From: Lentisphaeria bacterium
GTDB lineage: Bacteria > Verrucomicrobiota > Lentisphaeria > Victivallales > UBA1829
Direction: 5' to 3'
Assembly (NCBI GenBank): GCA_003526375.1
Contig: DPDG01000114.1
Coordinates: 1 to 64,000, forward strand
Length of the DNA: 64,000 bases
How positions within the stretch are numbered: position 1 is the first letter of the stretch; each line of letters starts with the position of its first letter. Below are positions 1 through 8,384 of this stretch, piece by piece. The notes below the pieces were generated by a model, which was not told the origin of the DNA, did no database searches, and saw only the letters and a program-made list of their open reading frames with translations. A program made the translations under genes and the position numbers.

Positions 1-59
1 TTTTCTATGGCCAGCACAATAATATGCAGTCAAACCATTTTTCCCGCCGTCGGAAAATG

Positions 60-932
60 TCAGAGAACTCGTCCGACATAGGGTTCCCAGTAGATGAGGT
101 TTTCCGGACGGACCCTCACGATGTTGATTCCAAGATCTTCTGCATAGGACATCTTGCTTTTGAACATTTCCACATGAAAATCGGCAAACAGGATGTTCCA
201 TGCTCCGTTGTGGTTGCGCAGGGGACGGTAACGCAGACTTCTCTCATTGATCGCGCAGGTAGGCTTTTGCTTCGGATCGGCGCCGTCTCCCATGAAAACG
301 ACTTTGGAATGATGTTTGATCTGCCCATTGCGTACCGGTGCGACTTTAGAGCCATTTTTGTAGTCATAGTAAAAGAAATAGTTCATTCCGTATGTGGTAC
401 CCCACATCTGATCTTTATCGGCATCGGAAAGCCGGGTGATGTCATAGTTCGGACAACGCAGCGACGGCAGCGGATTTTTCTTATCGAAACTTCCGGTGGA
501 GGGCAGGTATTTATGAATCTGAAGCAATTCGGACCAGTATCTGTCCGTTGTTCCATCGTCCCGTTTCCCTTTCAGAGGGAGCATGTATTCCTGATAGTCG
601 TTGCTGTAAGAGGCTCCGGCGACTCCGAGCTGCTTCAGATTGTTGATGCAGGAAATCGAATGCGCCTTTTCCCGCGCCTTGTTCAACGCCGGCAGAAGCA
701 TTGCCGCCAGAATCGCGATGATCGCAACCACGATGAGGAGCTCTATCAGGGTGAAAATCCTTGTTTTCAGCCTGCAAAGTAAGAATATCGAACAGGGAAC
801 ACGGAAGGAAGAAGGAAGAAAAACATTGGAACAATTCAACAATGGAATGCGGCTGCTTTTTTCGCATGTAAAATCTTGCTTCGATATCAGGGGAGTGAAA
901 GCGTCTTTCCCAAAGGACAAGTTGATTTTCAT
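60..932 (-). CDS. Prepilin-like protein with type IV pilin N-terminal methylation domain
   Basis: A 290-residue protein with the class III prepilin signal FTLIELLIVVAIIAILAAM at about residues 60-78, followed by a soluble domain. The end of that domain has a His-rich NHNGAWNILFADFHVE segment resembling the H-x9-DG motif of DUF1559-type proteins. The family is expanded in Lentisphaerota and Planctomycetota; whether members form pili or sit singly in the envelope is unknown. I chose the start at 932 because AAGGAG (943-948 on the complement) lies 10 bases upstream; an in-frame ATG at 968 has no SD. The roughly 59-residue leader before the signal is far longer than usual, and the residue before the Phe is Ile, not Gly. 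It is divergent from an AraC regulator. No prepilin peptidase or pilus ATPase is in the window. Confidence 0.85.
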   Translation of the reverse strand: MKINLSFGKDAFTPLISKQDFTCEKSSRIPLLNCSNVFLPSSFRVPCSIFLLCRLKTRIFTLIELLIVVAIIAILAAMLLPALNKAREKAHSISCINNLKQLGVAGASYSNDYQEYMLPLKGKRDDGTTDRYWSELLQIHKYLPSTGSFDKKNPLPSLRCPNYDITRLSDADKDQMWGTTYGMNYFFYYDYKNGSKVAPVRNGQIKHHSKVVFMGDGADPKQKPTCAINERSLRYRPLRNHNGAWNILFADFHVEMFKSKMSYAEDLGINIVRVRPENLIYWEPYVGRVL

Positions 933-990
933 CTTGATTCCGCTCCTTGGCGTTTTTTCATTTTTCATTTTTCATTCAGACCGGGACATT

Positions 991-1019
991 AAGATAAATG
1001 TTCCTTTTTTCCTGTTCAA
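991..1019 (-). promoter_or_regulatory. Candidate sigma70-type promoter for the prepilin-like gene
   Basis: On the complement, TTGAAC (1014-1019) and TATCTT (991-996) are separated by 17 bp, about 60 bases upstream of the chosen start. The leader between them and the gene contains three tandem copies of ATGAAAA. Confidence 0.4.
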
Positions 1020-1074
1020 CCATCCGCACGTAAAACTGACGGACTCCTGACCATGCTGAAATAAAACCAATTCT

Positions 1075-1108
1075 CAGGAGAAGAAACGGGATGTAAATTC
1101 TTCTCCTG
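1075..1108. promoter_or_regulatory. 11-bp perfect inverted repeat in a divergent intergenic region
   Basis: CAGGAGAAGAA (1075-1085) and TTCTTCTCCTG (1098-1108) are perfect inverted repeats around a 12-base loop. They lie between the divergent prepilin-like and AraC genes, about 45 bp upstream of the AraC -35 box. No gene is transcribed into this point, so an operator or a stem in a leader is more likely than a terminator. Confidence 0.4.
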
Positions 1109-1151
1109 TTTCATGACTTGGATATTATACGATATTTCCCGGAATTATGAA

Positions 1152-1180
1152 TAGACAAAATAGCAAAAATGATGTATAAT
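1152..1180 (+). promoter_or_regulatory. Sigma70-type promoter of the AraC-family gene
   Basis: TAGACA (1152-1157) and a consensus TATAAT (1175-1180) are spaced exactly 17 bp apart. The -10 box ends 31 bases before the GTG start at 1212. Confidence 0.6.
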
Positions 1181-1211
1181 AGTGATAAAACATCAAAAAA
1201 AGGAGAATCTC

Positions 1212-2066
1212 GTGAAATTTACGGACCGGACAATTCAGAGTTTGACGATCCCCTGCATGAGGAAAGTCAGGATCGGAGAAATTGACCAGCCTTTCATTCT
1301 GCTGAATGCAAACAGAACCAGGCTTTCCGACTACAAGCGCAATATCGTGCGTGAAAATTATCCCTTTTACACCTTTGAGCTGGTGGAGGAGGGCAAGGGG
1401 GTTGTGGAGATCGACAATGTGGCTTATGAGGTGAAAGCGGGCGACGTCTACTTCCTGCCGGCGCTCCATACGCATCATCTTTATACGTTTCATGACACCC
1501 CGTGGATCAAGTCCTATTTCGTGACATACGGGAAACTGGTGGAGAATCTGCTTGCCTCCTACGGTTTATCCGCCGCATTTCATTTTCCCGGATGCGACCG
1601 GGAGGTGTTTCTCCCGATTTACTCGGAGATGATTGAACTTTTTCAAGCCAATGCCCCGGATCTCAATGAAAAAGGGGCATTGCTGACCCATCGCCTGATT
1701 TCCCTGCTTGCGCAGCAGAGATTGAGAGCGCCGCGTTTCTCGATTCCGGTTCTGGAGATCAAATATTACATCGACCGGAATCTCTATCAGCATTTCCGCC
1801 TGAAAGACATTTCAAAGGCGCTGGGGATTTCCGTCCGCCATATCATCCATCTTTTCAAGACCGAAACCGGGCAGACCCCCTATGATTACCTGATCGAAAA
1901 GAGAATCCGTCTCTCGGAAAATCTTCTGGCGAATCCCGCCATGACGATCTCCGAGATTGCCGCGCTTCTCAATTTTACGGACCAATATCATTTTTCCCGG
2001 ATTTTCAAGGCCCGCAACGGCATTGCCCCGTCCGTCTACCGGAAAAAGCTTGTCCCGAAGTCTTGA
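1212..2066 (+). CDS. AraC-family transcriptional regulator
   Basis: This 284-residue protein has an N-terminal cupin-like sensing half (glycine- and aspartate-rich turns around AGDVYFLPALHTHHLYTF) and a C-terminal pair of helix-turn-helix motifs at about residues 195-280, including LKDISKALGISVRHIIHLF and ISEIAALLNFTDQYHFSRIF. This is the typical layout of AraC regulators that respond to sugars. I placed the start at a GTG with AAGGAG six bases upstream rather than at the ATG at 1182, which overlaps the -10 region. The ligand cannot be told from sequence. It is divergent from a prepilin-like gene, which may be its target. Confidence 0.92.
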   Translation: MKFTDRTIQSLTIPCMRKVRIGEIDQPFILLNANRTRLSDYKRNIVRENYPFYTFELVEEGKGVVEIDNVAYEVKAGDVYFLPALHTHHLYTFHDTPWIKSYFVTYGKLVENLLASYGLSAAFHFPGCDREVFLPIYSEMIELFQANAPDLNEKGALLTHRLISLLAQQRLRAPRFSIPVLEIKYYIDRNLYQHFRLKDISKALGISVRHIIHLFKTETGQTPYDYLIEKRIRLSENLLANPAMTISEIAALLNFTDQYHFSRIFKARNGIAPSVYRKKLVPKS

Positions 2067-2083
2067 CGCCTGCGGGAAAATCA

Positions 2084-3238
2084 TCATGGAATCTCGAACT
2101 CTTTTTCCATGGAGTTGAAATTCCGGTATCCGTCTTTTGTCACGACCACCAGATCCTCAAGGCGGATTCCGCCCCACTCCGGATAATACAGCCCCGGTTC
2201 CACGCTGATGACGTTCCCGCTCTGAAGCGGTTTCCTGTTGAGCGGAGAGACGCGAGGACCTTCATGAATTTCAAGCCCGACGCCGTGCCCCAGCCCGTGA
2301 ATGAACCCGCACGGCATGCCGTCGCGCCCGCGTCCCGTCTGGAAACCGAGTCCCGCCATCGTCTCCGACGCCGCGATATGGACATCCGCCGCAATGACGC
2401 CTGCGCGAATCATGGACATCGCCGTTTCCGACGCTTTCTTCACGGCATTGTAGGCGCGCATGACGGACTTCGGCGCCTTGCCTTTCAGGAAAGTGCGCGT
2501 CATGTCGCCCCAGTAGCCGCTGGCGTCGCTCCGCGGAAAAATATCCGCCACAACGGGTTCGCCTGCCTTGACGGGACCGCTTCCGATGTTATGGGGCGCG
2601 GCACTCTGAATTCCGCATGCGATAATGGTCCGCGACGCCGTATACCCCATCTTTTTGAAATTTCCTTCCAGTTCCGCACGCAGAAAATCGCAGGTGACGA
2701 TTTTTCCGGAGAGTTCCAGATACCCCTGCGCATTGATTTTTGATTCGGAGAGCATCCGGTGAAGACAGCGCATCATCTCCTCCGTGGCATGGACCGATTT
2801 TCGGATTTCCGCGATTTCAGTTCTGTTTTTCCGTTCGCGCTGCGGGAAGAACGGGGATTTCGCGCAGACGAGTTCAATTCCCTCTTTGGAGAGCTCCAGG
2901 GCCGTCTTCAGCGGGAAACGCTCCGGAACGCACCATTTGGAGACGCCGAGGTATTTGCTGAAAAAGGGCAGGAAAGGACGTTCCGGGCCGCATTGGCTCA
3001 TCAGATCGGAACGGTCGATCACCTCCACCCCTTTTTTCGCTTCCGCACATGCCCGCGAATATTCCAGGGGAGAGACCACAATCCCTTTGCGATCCTCCGT
3101 TTCAAAATAAAGGAACTCATCGGGCGCATGAAAACCGGAGGCATAAAGGATGTCCGCAGACTCATCGGATGAGGCGCAGATCAGTTTCGGTAAAAAAGTT
3201 TCGTGCTTTTTACTTGAAAAATCGCTGTTTTGACGCAT
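2084..3238 (-). CDS. M24-family metallopeptidase (Xaa-Pro aminopeptidase-like)
   Basis: A 384-residue cytoplasmic enzyme that should remove the N-terminal residue from X-Pro peptides using two divalent metals. An N-terminal creatinase-like domain is followed by a pita-bread domain. The five metal ligands are visible: Asp in VVADIFPRSD, Asp in WGDMTRTF, His in GLGHGVGLEIHE, Glu in ISVEPGLYY and Glu in GGIRLEDL. The start at 3238 has GGAG seven bases upstream; a longer frame to 3301 has no such site. It converges with the AraC gene with 17 bp between the stops. Exact specificity (PepP, PepQ or YpdF type) is not resolved. Confidence 0.9.
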   Translation of the reverse strand: MRQNSDFSSKKHETFLPKLICASSDESADILYASGFHAPDEFLYFETEDRKGIVVSPLEYSRACAEAKKGVEVIDRSDLMSQCGPERPFLPFFSKYLGVSKWCVPERFPLKTALELSKEGIELVCAKSPFFPQRERKNRTEIAEIRKSVHATEEMMRCLHRMLSESKINAQGYLELSGKIVTCDFLRAELEGNFKKMGYTASRTIIACGIQSAAPHNIGSGPVKAGEPVVADIFPRSDASGYWGDMTRTFLKGKAPKSVMRAYNAVKKASETAMSMIRAGVIAADVHIAASETMAGLGFQTGRGRDGMPCGFIHGLGHGVGLEIHEGPRVSPLNRKPLQSGNVISVEPGLYYPEWGGIRLEDLVVVTKDGYRNFNSMEKEFEIP

Positions 3239-3317
3239 AATAATACTCCAATCAAGTTTTTGTCGACGGATCAATATAAATCCGGTTTGGCGGAGACGCA
3301 AATCAAACGGAGAGAAA

Positions 3318-3992
3318 ATGGCAACACCTTTGGAAATGACGCTTGTTTATGCTTCCGGCGCAGTGGTTCCGTATCTGATCGGTTCGGTTCCGTTCGGGTT
3401 CCTGATCGGGAAAATGAAGGGATTGGATATCCGCACACAGGGCAGCGGCAATATCGGCGCCACGAATGTTACGCGCGTGATCGGAAAGAACTGGGGAAAA
3501 CTCTGTTTCCTGCTTGATCTGATGAAAGGCATTCTGCCGGTTGTGCTGGTCAGCCTGCTGGTGAGGCGGGGGACTTTCGACGATCCTTGCGGAATTCTGC
3601 CCGCCATTGCCGCGCTTGCGACAGTCTGCGGGCATATCTACCCGGTCTACCTTCATTTCAAGGGCGGCAAGGGGATTTCGACCGCCGCCGGCGCGATTCT
3701 CGCGTTGAATCCTCCGGCGCTGCTTTCGGCGGGCGTGCTGTGGGTGATCGTTTTCCTGACTTCGCGCTATGTTTCGCTGGCAAGTATCGCCGCGGCGGTT
3801 TCTCTGCCGGTTTTCGCATGGATCATGAAAACGGCGGGAGTATGGACTTATTCTCCAACGGAAATGATTCTGTTCTGTGTGCTGGCGGTGCTGGCGGTGG
3901 TCCGGCACAGTTCCAATATCAGGCGTCTGCTCAACGGGACGGAAAGCCGTTTCGCAAGGAAAAATGAATCTCGGAAAAAGGAAGAAAAATGA
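3318..3992 (+). CDS. plsY: Acyl-phosphate:glycerol-3-phosphate acyltransferase PlsY
   Basis: This inner-membrane enzyme transfers the acyl group from acyl-phosphate to sn-1 of glycerol-3-phosphate, the first committed step of phospholipid synthesis. At 224 residues it has normal length and shows the three PlsY motifs: GSGNIGATNVTR near residue 42, a G...DLMKG segment, and HIYPVYLHFKGGKGISTA near residue 110, within several hydrophobic segments. The ATG follows GGAGAGAAA. Its last four bases overlap gpsA (ATGA), so substrate supply and acylation are translated together. The C-terminus is a Lys/Arg/Glu-rich tail. The PlsX partner is not in this window. Confidence 0.97.
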   Translation: MATPLEMTLVYASGAVVPYLIGSVPFGFLIGKMKGLDIRTQGSGNIGATNVTRVIGKNWGKLCFLLDLMKGILPVVLVSLLVRRGTFDDPCGILPAIAALATVCGHIYPVYLHFKGGKGISTAAGAILALNPPALLSAGVLWVIVFLTSRYVSLASIAAAVSLPVFAWIMKTAGVWTYSPTEMILFCVLAVLAVVRHSSNIRRLLNGTESRFARKNESRKKEEK

Positions 3993-4999
3993 ATCGGCAT
4001 ATTTCAAAAACAGCGGTTCTCGGCGACGGCGCATGGGGAACTTCTCTTGCCCTGGTCCTGCTTTGGAACAAACATGATGTGACCCTCTGGGGACCTTTCA
4101 AAGAAAATATCGACGCGATCAACGCGACCGGCGACAATCAATTTCTCAAAGGCGTGAAACTCCCGAAAGAACTGTGTGCCGAGGCGGATATTGCAAAAGC
4201 CGTTGCGGATGCGGACCTGCTGGTTCTTGCGTCTCCGTCGCAGTATATGCGCAAGACTCTGAATGCATTGAAGCCGCATTTCAGAAAGGAGCAGCACCGT
4301 CTGGTCGATATCGCCAAAGGCATTGAGACCGGTTCTCTGAAGCGCATGAGCGAAATCTGCGAGGAGATTCTCGGCGAGAGCCATTACGCCGCGCTGTCCG
4401 GTCCGAGCCATGCGGAGGAGGTTTCGCGCAAGGTGCCGACGGCGGTTGTGATTGCTTCGAAGGAAATTGAGCTTGCCGTCGAACTCCAGAACCTGTTCAT
4501 GAATGAGTTTTTCCGCGTCTATACCTCGGACGACCTGACGGGAGTCGAGCTCGGCGGGGCATTGAAGAACGTTTATGCGATTGCGACGGGAATGATTGAC
4601 GGCATGGGGCTTGGCGACAATCCGAAAGCCGCGCTGATGACGCGCGCGATTGCGGAAATGAGCCGTCTCGGCGTCATGCTGGGCGGCAGGGCGCAGACCT
4701 TTTCCGGCTTGAGCGGAGTCGGCGACCTGATCGTGACCTGCATGAGCCGCCACAGCCGCAACCGTTATGTCGGGGAGGAGCTCGGCAAGGGACGCGGGAT
4801 CGATGAAATCATCCGGTCGATGGGCATGGTGGTGGCGGAGGGAGTCAAGACTTCGGAGTCCATGTGCCAGCTCGCGCGGAAGATCGGCGTGGAAACGCCT
4901 GTCGCCAATACGATTTATGACATCATTTACCACGGCAAGTCACCGAAAGACGCGGTGCTTGAATTGATGACGCGCAAGGCGAAACACGAAACTGAATGA
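3989..4999 (+). CDS. gpsA: NAD(P)-dependent glycerol-3-phosphate dehydrogenase
   Basis: Reduces dihydroxyacetone phosphate to sn-glycerol-3-phosphate for phospholipid synthesis in the cytoplasm. The 336-residue length matches the family. Evidence is the nucleotide-binding loop LGDGAWGTSLA at residues 11-21, LSGPSHAEEV in the middle, and the catalytic-lysine segment GGALKNVYAIATGMIDG near residue 190, followed by NPKAALMTRAIAEM. It starts inside the plsY stop (ATGA) and supplies the PlsY substrate. A strong bidirectional hairpin lies directly downstream. Confidence 0.97.
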   Translation: MNRHISKTAVLGDGAWGTSLALVLLWNKHDVTLWGPFKENIDAINATGDNQFLKGVKLPKELCAEADIAKAVADADLLVLASPSQYMRKTLNALKPHFRKEQHRLVDIAKGIETGSLKRMSEICEEILGESHYAALSGPSHAEEVSRKVPTAVVIASKEIELAVELQNLFMNEFFRVYTSDDLTGVELGGALKNVYAIATGMIDGMGLGDNPKAALMTRAIAEMSRLGVMLGGRAQTFSGLSGVGDLIVTCMSRHSRNRYVGEELGKGRGIDEIIRSMGMVVAEGVKTSESMCQLARKIGVETPVANTIYDIIYHGKSPKDAVLELMTRKAKHETE

Positions 5000-5019
5000 T
5001 TTTCTGTTTTTGCCTGAAA

Positions 5020-5066
5020 ACAGGAACTCCCCCGGAGAGACGGTATGCTTTCCGGGGAGTTTCTGT
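5020..5066. terminator. Bidirectional terminator between gpsA and the cupin gene
   Basis: The arm at 5020-5036 (ACAGGAACTCCCCCGGA) pairs with 5051-5066 (TCCGGGGAGTTTCTGT), with one bulge or mismatch. T-runs lie on both outer sides. It sits between the convergent stops at 4999 and 5069. Confidence 0.75.
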
Positions 5067-5068
5067 TG

Positions 5069-5416
5069 TTATGCCTTGATCATGATCAGCATCATTTTGA
5101 ATGCGGTGACGGCATCCAGAGCATGGGGGACATTCGCCGGCATGATGATGCTTTCCCCTGTTTTCAGATGATGCGGTTTGCCGCCGATCGTGATTCTGGC
5201 TTCTCCATCAAGAATGCAGACCATTGCATCGAATGGCGCGGTATGTTCGCTGAGCCCCTGATTTGCGTCGAAGGAAAAGAGCGTCACCGTTCCCCCGCCG
5301 TTTTCGATGATGGTGCGGCTCACGACCGCTCCTTCCGCGTAGGCGACCTGATTTGCCGGAGTGAAGACCTCCGCCTTGTGCTGTGCCGGACAATTTGATT
5401 TTGAACAGTTTTCCAT
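5069..5416 (-). CDS. Small cupin-domain protein
   Basis: A 115-residue single-domain cupin. The conserved barrel motifs are visible as LSEHTAPFDAMVCILDGEA (motif 1, His and Glu/Asp positions) and GESIIMPANVPHALDAV (motif 2). Such proteins may bind a metal and a small ligand or act as isomerases; no function can be assigned. The N-terminus has two Cys (MENCSKSNCPAQ). The ATG is preceded by AAGGGG six bases upstream and by its own promoter. Confidence 0.8.
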   Translation of the reverse strand: MENCSKSNCPAQHKAEVFTPANQVAYAEGAVVSRTIIENGGGTVTLFSFDANQGLSEHTAPFDAMVCILDGEARITIGGKPHHLKTGESIIMPANVPHALDAVTAFKMMLIMIKA

Positions 5417-5472
5417 AAGATACCCCCTTTGTTTTATGGATTTCTTTCACGTGGAGTTGTTCTCCGAAGATT

Positions 5473-5500
5473 ATTATATCATGTTTTCGCAGGAATGCAA
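5473..5500 (-). promoter_or_regulatory. Promoter of the cupin gene
   Basis: On the complement, TTGCAT (5495-5500) and a consensus TATAAT (5473-5478) are 16 bp apart, about 57 bases upstream of the cupin start. Confidence 0.5.
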
Positions 5501-5519
5501 ATCGGGATGAAACATCAGT

Positions 5520-5551
5520 TTTATCAATAACCGGCATTGAATTTATCAATA
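5520..5551. repeat. Two direct repeats TTTATCAATA, 22 bp in phase
   Basis: The decamer TTTATCAATA occurs at 5520-5529 and at 5542-5551, 22 bp (two helical turns) apart. The second copy abuts a candidate -35 box, an arrangement typical of a tandem activator site. Confidence 0.4.
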
Positions 5552-5579
5552 TGACAAACTATTTTCTTTGCTGTATGGT
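5551..5579 (+). promoter_or_regulatory. Candidate promoter of the DUF2339 gene
   Basis: ATGACA (5551-5556) and TATGGT (5574-5579) are 17 bp apart, about 45 bases upstream of the start at 5625. Both boxes deviate from consensus, which would fit an activator-dependent promoter. Confidence 0.35.
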
Positions 5580-5624
5580 ATAGGCAGTTCAAAACACTGT
5601 AAACAACATAAGGAGGTTCCGGCA

Positions 5625-7814
5625 ATGGAGACACTGGTTGTAATCGCGGTCATTACAGTCCTGATCGTTCCCGTCATTCTGATTGTGGCAGGATGTAAAC
5701 TGATCTCGGCGGCAAAGGAATTCCGCAAAGGAAAAGAGACGCAGGAGAAAATACTCCTGACACTTCTGAAGATCCAGTCGGAACTTGCGGCGTTCAGGAA
5801 AGACATTGGGTCCGTTCTTGTGGAAAAAAAGGCGTTGGAAAAAGAAATTGTCCCGCAGTCCGCCGGAAAGGAAATTTACGGAAAACAGACTGCCGCAGTT
5901 CCGAAAGATGGAAAGACTGTTTTTGTGTCTGCCTCGTGCGAGCCGGAGAAGAAAAACGGAGCGGAGCGGAAGAATGCTCCGTCCGCTCCCGTCCTTGTTT
6001 CCTCACCGGAGAAGAAGCAGGAGACAATATCCCGTCCCGAAGCCGGATGTCCCGTCGCTTCGGAGGAGAAGCCCGCGTCTTTGCAGAACGCGGAAGCCTT
6101 TTCCGGTGCGCGCGAGTATCAGGCTTATGAGCTGCCGAAGAGCGAATTTGAGAAACGGACGGAAGATGCATTGCGGAAAATCAGGAACTGGATCTGCGTC
6201 GGTGAGGAATACCGGAACAAAGATATTTCCGCCGAGTATGCCGTCGCCACAACATGGCTGATCCGGATCGGAATCCTGATTCTGGTCTGCGGCGTCGGTT
6301 TCTTCGTGAAGTATTCCATTGACAACAATCTTGTGCAGCCTGAGGTGCGCGTTGCCGGCATGTTGTGCGCGGCTTGCGGGATGGTGCTCGGAGGGCTTTA
6401 TTTTGCGGAGAAGCGTTACCATGCCGTGGCGCTCGGAGTCATAGGACTTGGTTTCGTGACCGGTTATCTGGGGGTGTTTTCCGCTTACCGCATGTATGAT
6501 CTGATCGGATGGCTGTGGGCGTATGGCGCCATGATTTTCATTACGGTCTGCGCCATGTCTCTTTCCATCCGCCGCAACTATCTGTTCCCCGCGCTCGTCG
6601 GAACCCTCGGCGGTTATCTGACTCCTCTCCTGCTCAACAGGGGAGGCGGCGACGTCTGCATTCTATTCTCTTATCTGACGATTATTTCCGTTGGCATGGT
6701 TCTCTGCGCCTGTTTCCGCAACTGGAAAGTCCTGAATATCCTTGCATTCGTGCTCAACACCATTCTTTACGGCATGGCGTCTCTCAAAGGAATCCATGCC
6801 GGCAATTATTTTGCCTGTGTTCTTTTCTTTGCCGTGAATTACATCCTGTTCGCGTCTCTGCCGACCATCGGAATGCTGTTCCGGAAGGCGAAAATCACGC
6901 TGGTTGAAATTCTTCTGCATTGCGGGGCGTTGATCGCGTTTCTCTGCCTGTCGCTGCCGTGGGCGTTCCGTTACGGGGCGGACGATAAGATTGCGGCATG
7001 GCTGGTGCTCGGCGTTGCATGTTTCGCGTTGATCCAGCTGCCGGTGGCTTCTCTTACGAAGAATGAAGACCGGAACTGGAACCTGATGCAGCTTGCATTC
7101 GCATGTGCCGGATTCGCGTTGTTCGTCCCGCTGATGTTCTCAGGTGTCTGGATTACGCCGGCATGGGCGGCGCTGGCGGTCGTCATGATGGCGCTCGGCA
7201 CGAAGATTCCGAACCGCTTTCTCTGTATGTCTTCCCTGCTGCTTTACCTGATTCTGGCGGTCAAAGTGTTCCTGTGGGACATTGCCGGAGAGACTTTCTT
7301 TACCGGTCTGGCTTACGGCGCGGCATCTGAAAAACGCCTGCTGACGGGAGGCGTGTTTATTGCCGCCATGTTCCTTGGCGGGCTTTTTCTGCGGTCGGCA
7401 TCGCAACAGAGTATGCAGGGAAGCAGATATGATCTGAATTGCGGCTGTTCCTGCTCCGGATGGGCGGGCTTTTTCCTTGCGGCTCCGGTGGTGCTGTTTT
7501 TCCTTTACAGTTCATTTGAGCTCCATCAGGCTCTGCGTGAATTCCTTGCCGGCTTCAGTCGCGGCGGACTGTCCGTGTGGTGGGGGCTCTGGGCGGTGGC
7601 GCTTCTGTTTTTCGGCATAACCGGAGGCAACGGGACTTTGCGCCGGATTTCTCTTTTCCTGTTCGGATTCTGCACCTTGAAAATCTTTATCTACGATCTT
7701 GCGAATCTCTCTTCGCTTTATAAAGTGACGGCATTTATCATCCTCGGTATTCTGATGCTGGCGGGCGCGGTGCTCTATACGCGGTTCAGGGATCGGTTTT
7801 CAAACAGAAAATGA
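5625..7814 (+). CDS. DUF2339 multi-spanning membrane protein
   Basis: A 729-residue integral membrane protein of unknown function. It has one N-terminal transmembrane segment (residues 1-24), a charged, probably coiled-coil stretch to about residue 80, a low-complexity Pro/Glu/Lys-rich linker to about residue 170, and then a long series of roughly 15-20 hydrophobic segments to the end. This layout is that of DUF2339. Several aromatic and charged residues lie between helices, but no catalytic motif is recognised. AAGGAGG eight bases before the ATG at 5625 fixes the start; the ATG at 5568 overlaps the promoter. It is a single-gene unit. Confidence 0.8.
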   Translation: METLVVIAVITVLIVPVILIVAGCKLISAAKEFRKGKETQEKILLTLLKIQSELAAFRKDIGSVLVEKKALEKEIVPQSAGKEIYGKQTAAVPKDGKTVFVSASCEPEKKNGAERKNAPSAPVLVSSPEKKQETISRPEAGCPVASEEKPASLQNAEAFSGAREYQAYELPKSEFEKRTEDALRKIRNWICVGEEYRNKDISAEYAVATTWLIRIGILILVCGVGFFVKYSIDNNLVQPEVRVAGMLCAACGMVLGGLYFAEKRYHAVALGVIGLGFVTGYLGVFSAYRMYDLIGWLWAYGAMIFITVCAMSLSIRRNYLFPALVGTLGGYLTPLLLNRGGGDVCILFSYLTIISVGMVLCACFRNWKVLNILAFVLNTILYGMASLKGIHAGNYFACVLFFAVNYILFASLPTIGMLFRKAKITLVEILLHCGALIAFLCLSLPWAFRYGADDKIAAWLVLGVACFALIQLPVASLTKNEDRNWNLMQLAFACAGFALFVPLMFSGVWITPAWAALAVVMMALGTKIPNRFLCMSSLLLYLILAVKVFLWDIAGETFFTGLAYGAASEKRLLTGGVFIAAMFLGGLFLRSASQQSMQGSRYDLNCGCSCSGWAGFFLAAPVVLFFLYSSFELHQALREFLAGFSRGGLSVWWGLWAVALLFFGITGGNGTLRRISLFLFGFCTLKIFIYDLANLSSLYKVTAFIILGILMLAGAVLYTRFRDRFSNRK

Positions 7815-7871
7815 GGTGCAATTGCCAAATCCGGTGAAAGGACCGGAAGAACAAAAAGTCTGAACTCAGTC

Positions 7872-8384
7872 TTATGTTTTTTCACTTGTCATAAGGTTCT
7901 TATTCTTTTTGAGTCCAATCTCCTGTTTCGGATTTTTTTCCGCGGCGGCTCTTTCGATGGCTTCATAAAAACGCCGGGAGTTGTTAATGAGCTGCCGCTG
8001 TTCCTCATCGGTGAACTGAGACATGGCTTCACACTCGACTGCACTCATCGTCTCAATGATCTCTCCTGCGAAAGCAGTCCCGTGCGGAGTCAGTTTGATA
8101 AGCTTTTTCCTGCGGTCGGTCGGATGCGGTTCGCGGCAGACGATACCGCGTTTTTCAAGCATGTCCAGCGTGAGTGTGGTGGTCTGGCGCAGCATATTGG
8201 TCCGTTCCGCAATGACCGCAGGTTCCAGACCGGATGGATTTTCGTAAAGGTATTCGAGAATCCAGCACATGGGCAGAGTGATGTCCCAGCGTTTGAGGAG
8301 TCTGGCGTATGCGTGGTCTGTCTTGACCCAGGTGTCCAGAAACTCCGCAAGCCGCTTTTTTATAATGTCTTTTGTCCGGTTCAT
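7872..8384 (-). CDS. MarR-family transcriptional regulator
   Basis: A 170-residue winged-helix dimeric repressor. The recognition part is visible as PAVIAERTNMLRQTTTLTLDMLEKRG, and the wing as REPHPTDRRKKLIKLTPHG (about residues 55-105). Its ATG overlaps the TGA of the MATE gene (ATGA at 8381-8384), so regulator and exporter are co-transcribed and coupled. An open frame extends upstream to 8729 but lies inside the exporter gene and lacks family similarity. It probably represses its own operon through the palindrome at 9741-9753; the inducer is unknown. Confidence 0.93.
   Translation of the reverse strand: MNRTKDIIKKRLAEFLDTWVKTDHAYARLLKRWDITLPMCWILEYLYENPSGLEPAVIAERTNMLRQTTTLTLDMLEKRGIVCREPHPTDRRKKLIKLTPHGTAFAGEIIETMSAVECEAMSQFTDEEQRQLINNSRRFYEAIERAAAEKNPKQEIGLKKNKNLMTSEKT

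Noticed and set aside
7830..7847. TCCGGT/ACCGGA hairpin after the DUF2339 gene
   Set aside because: Only six base pairs with no T-run on either strand, too weak to call a terminator.
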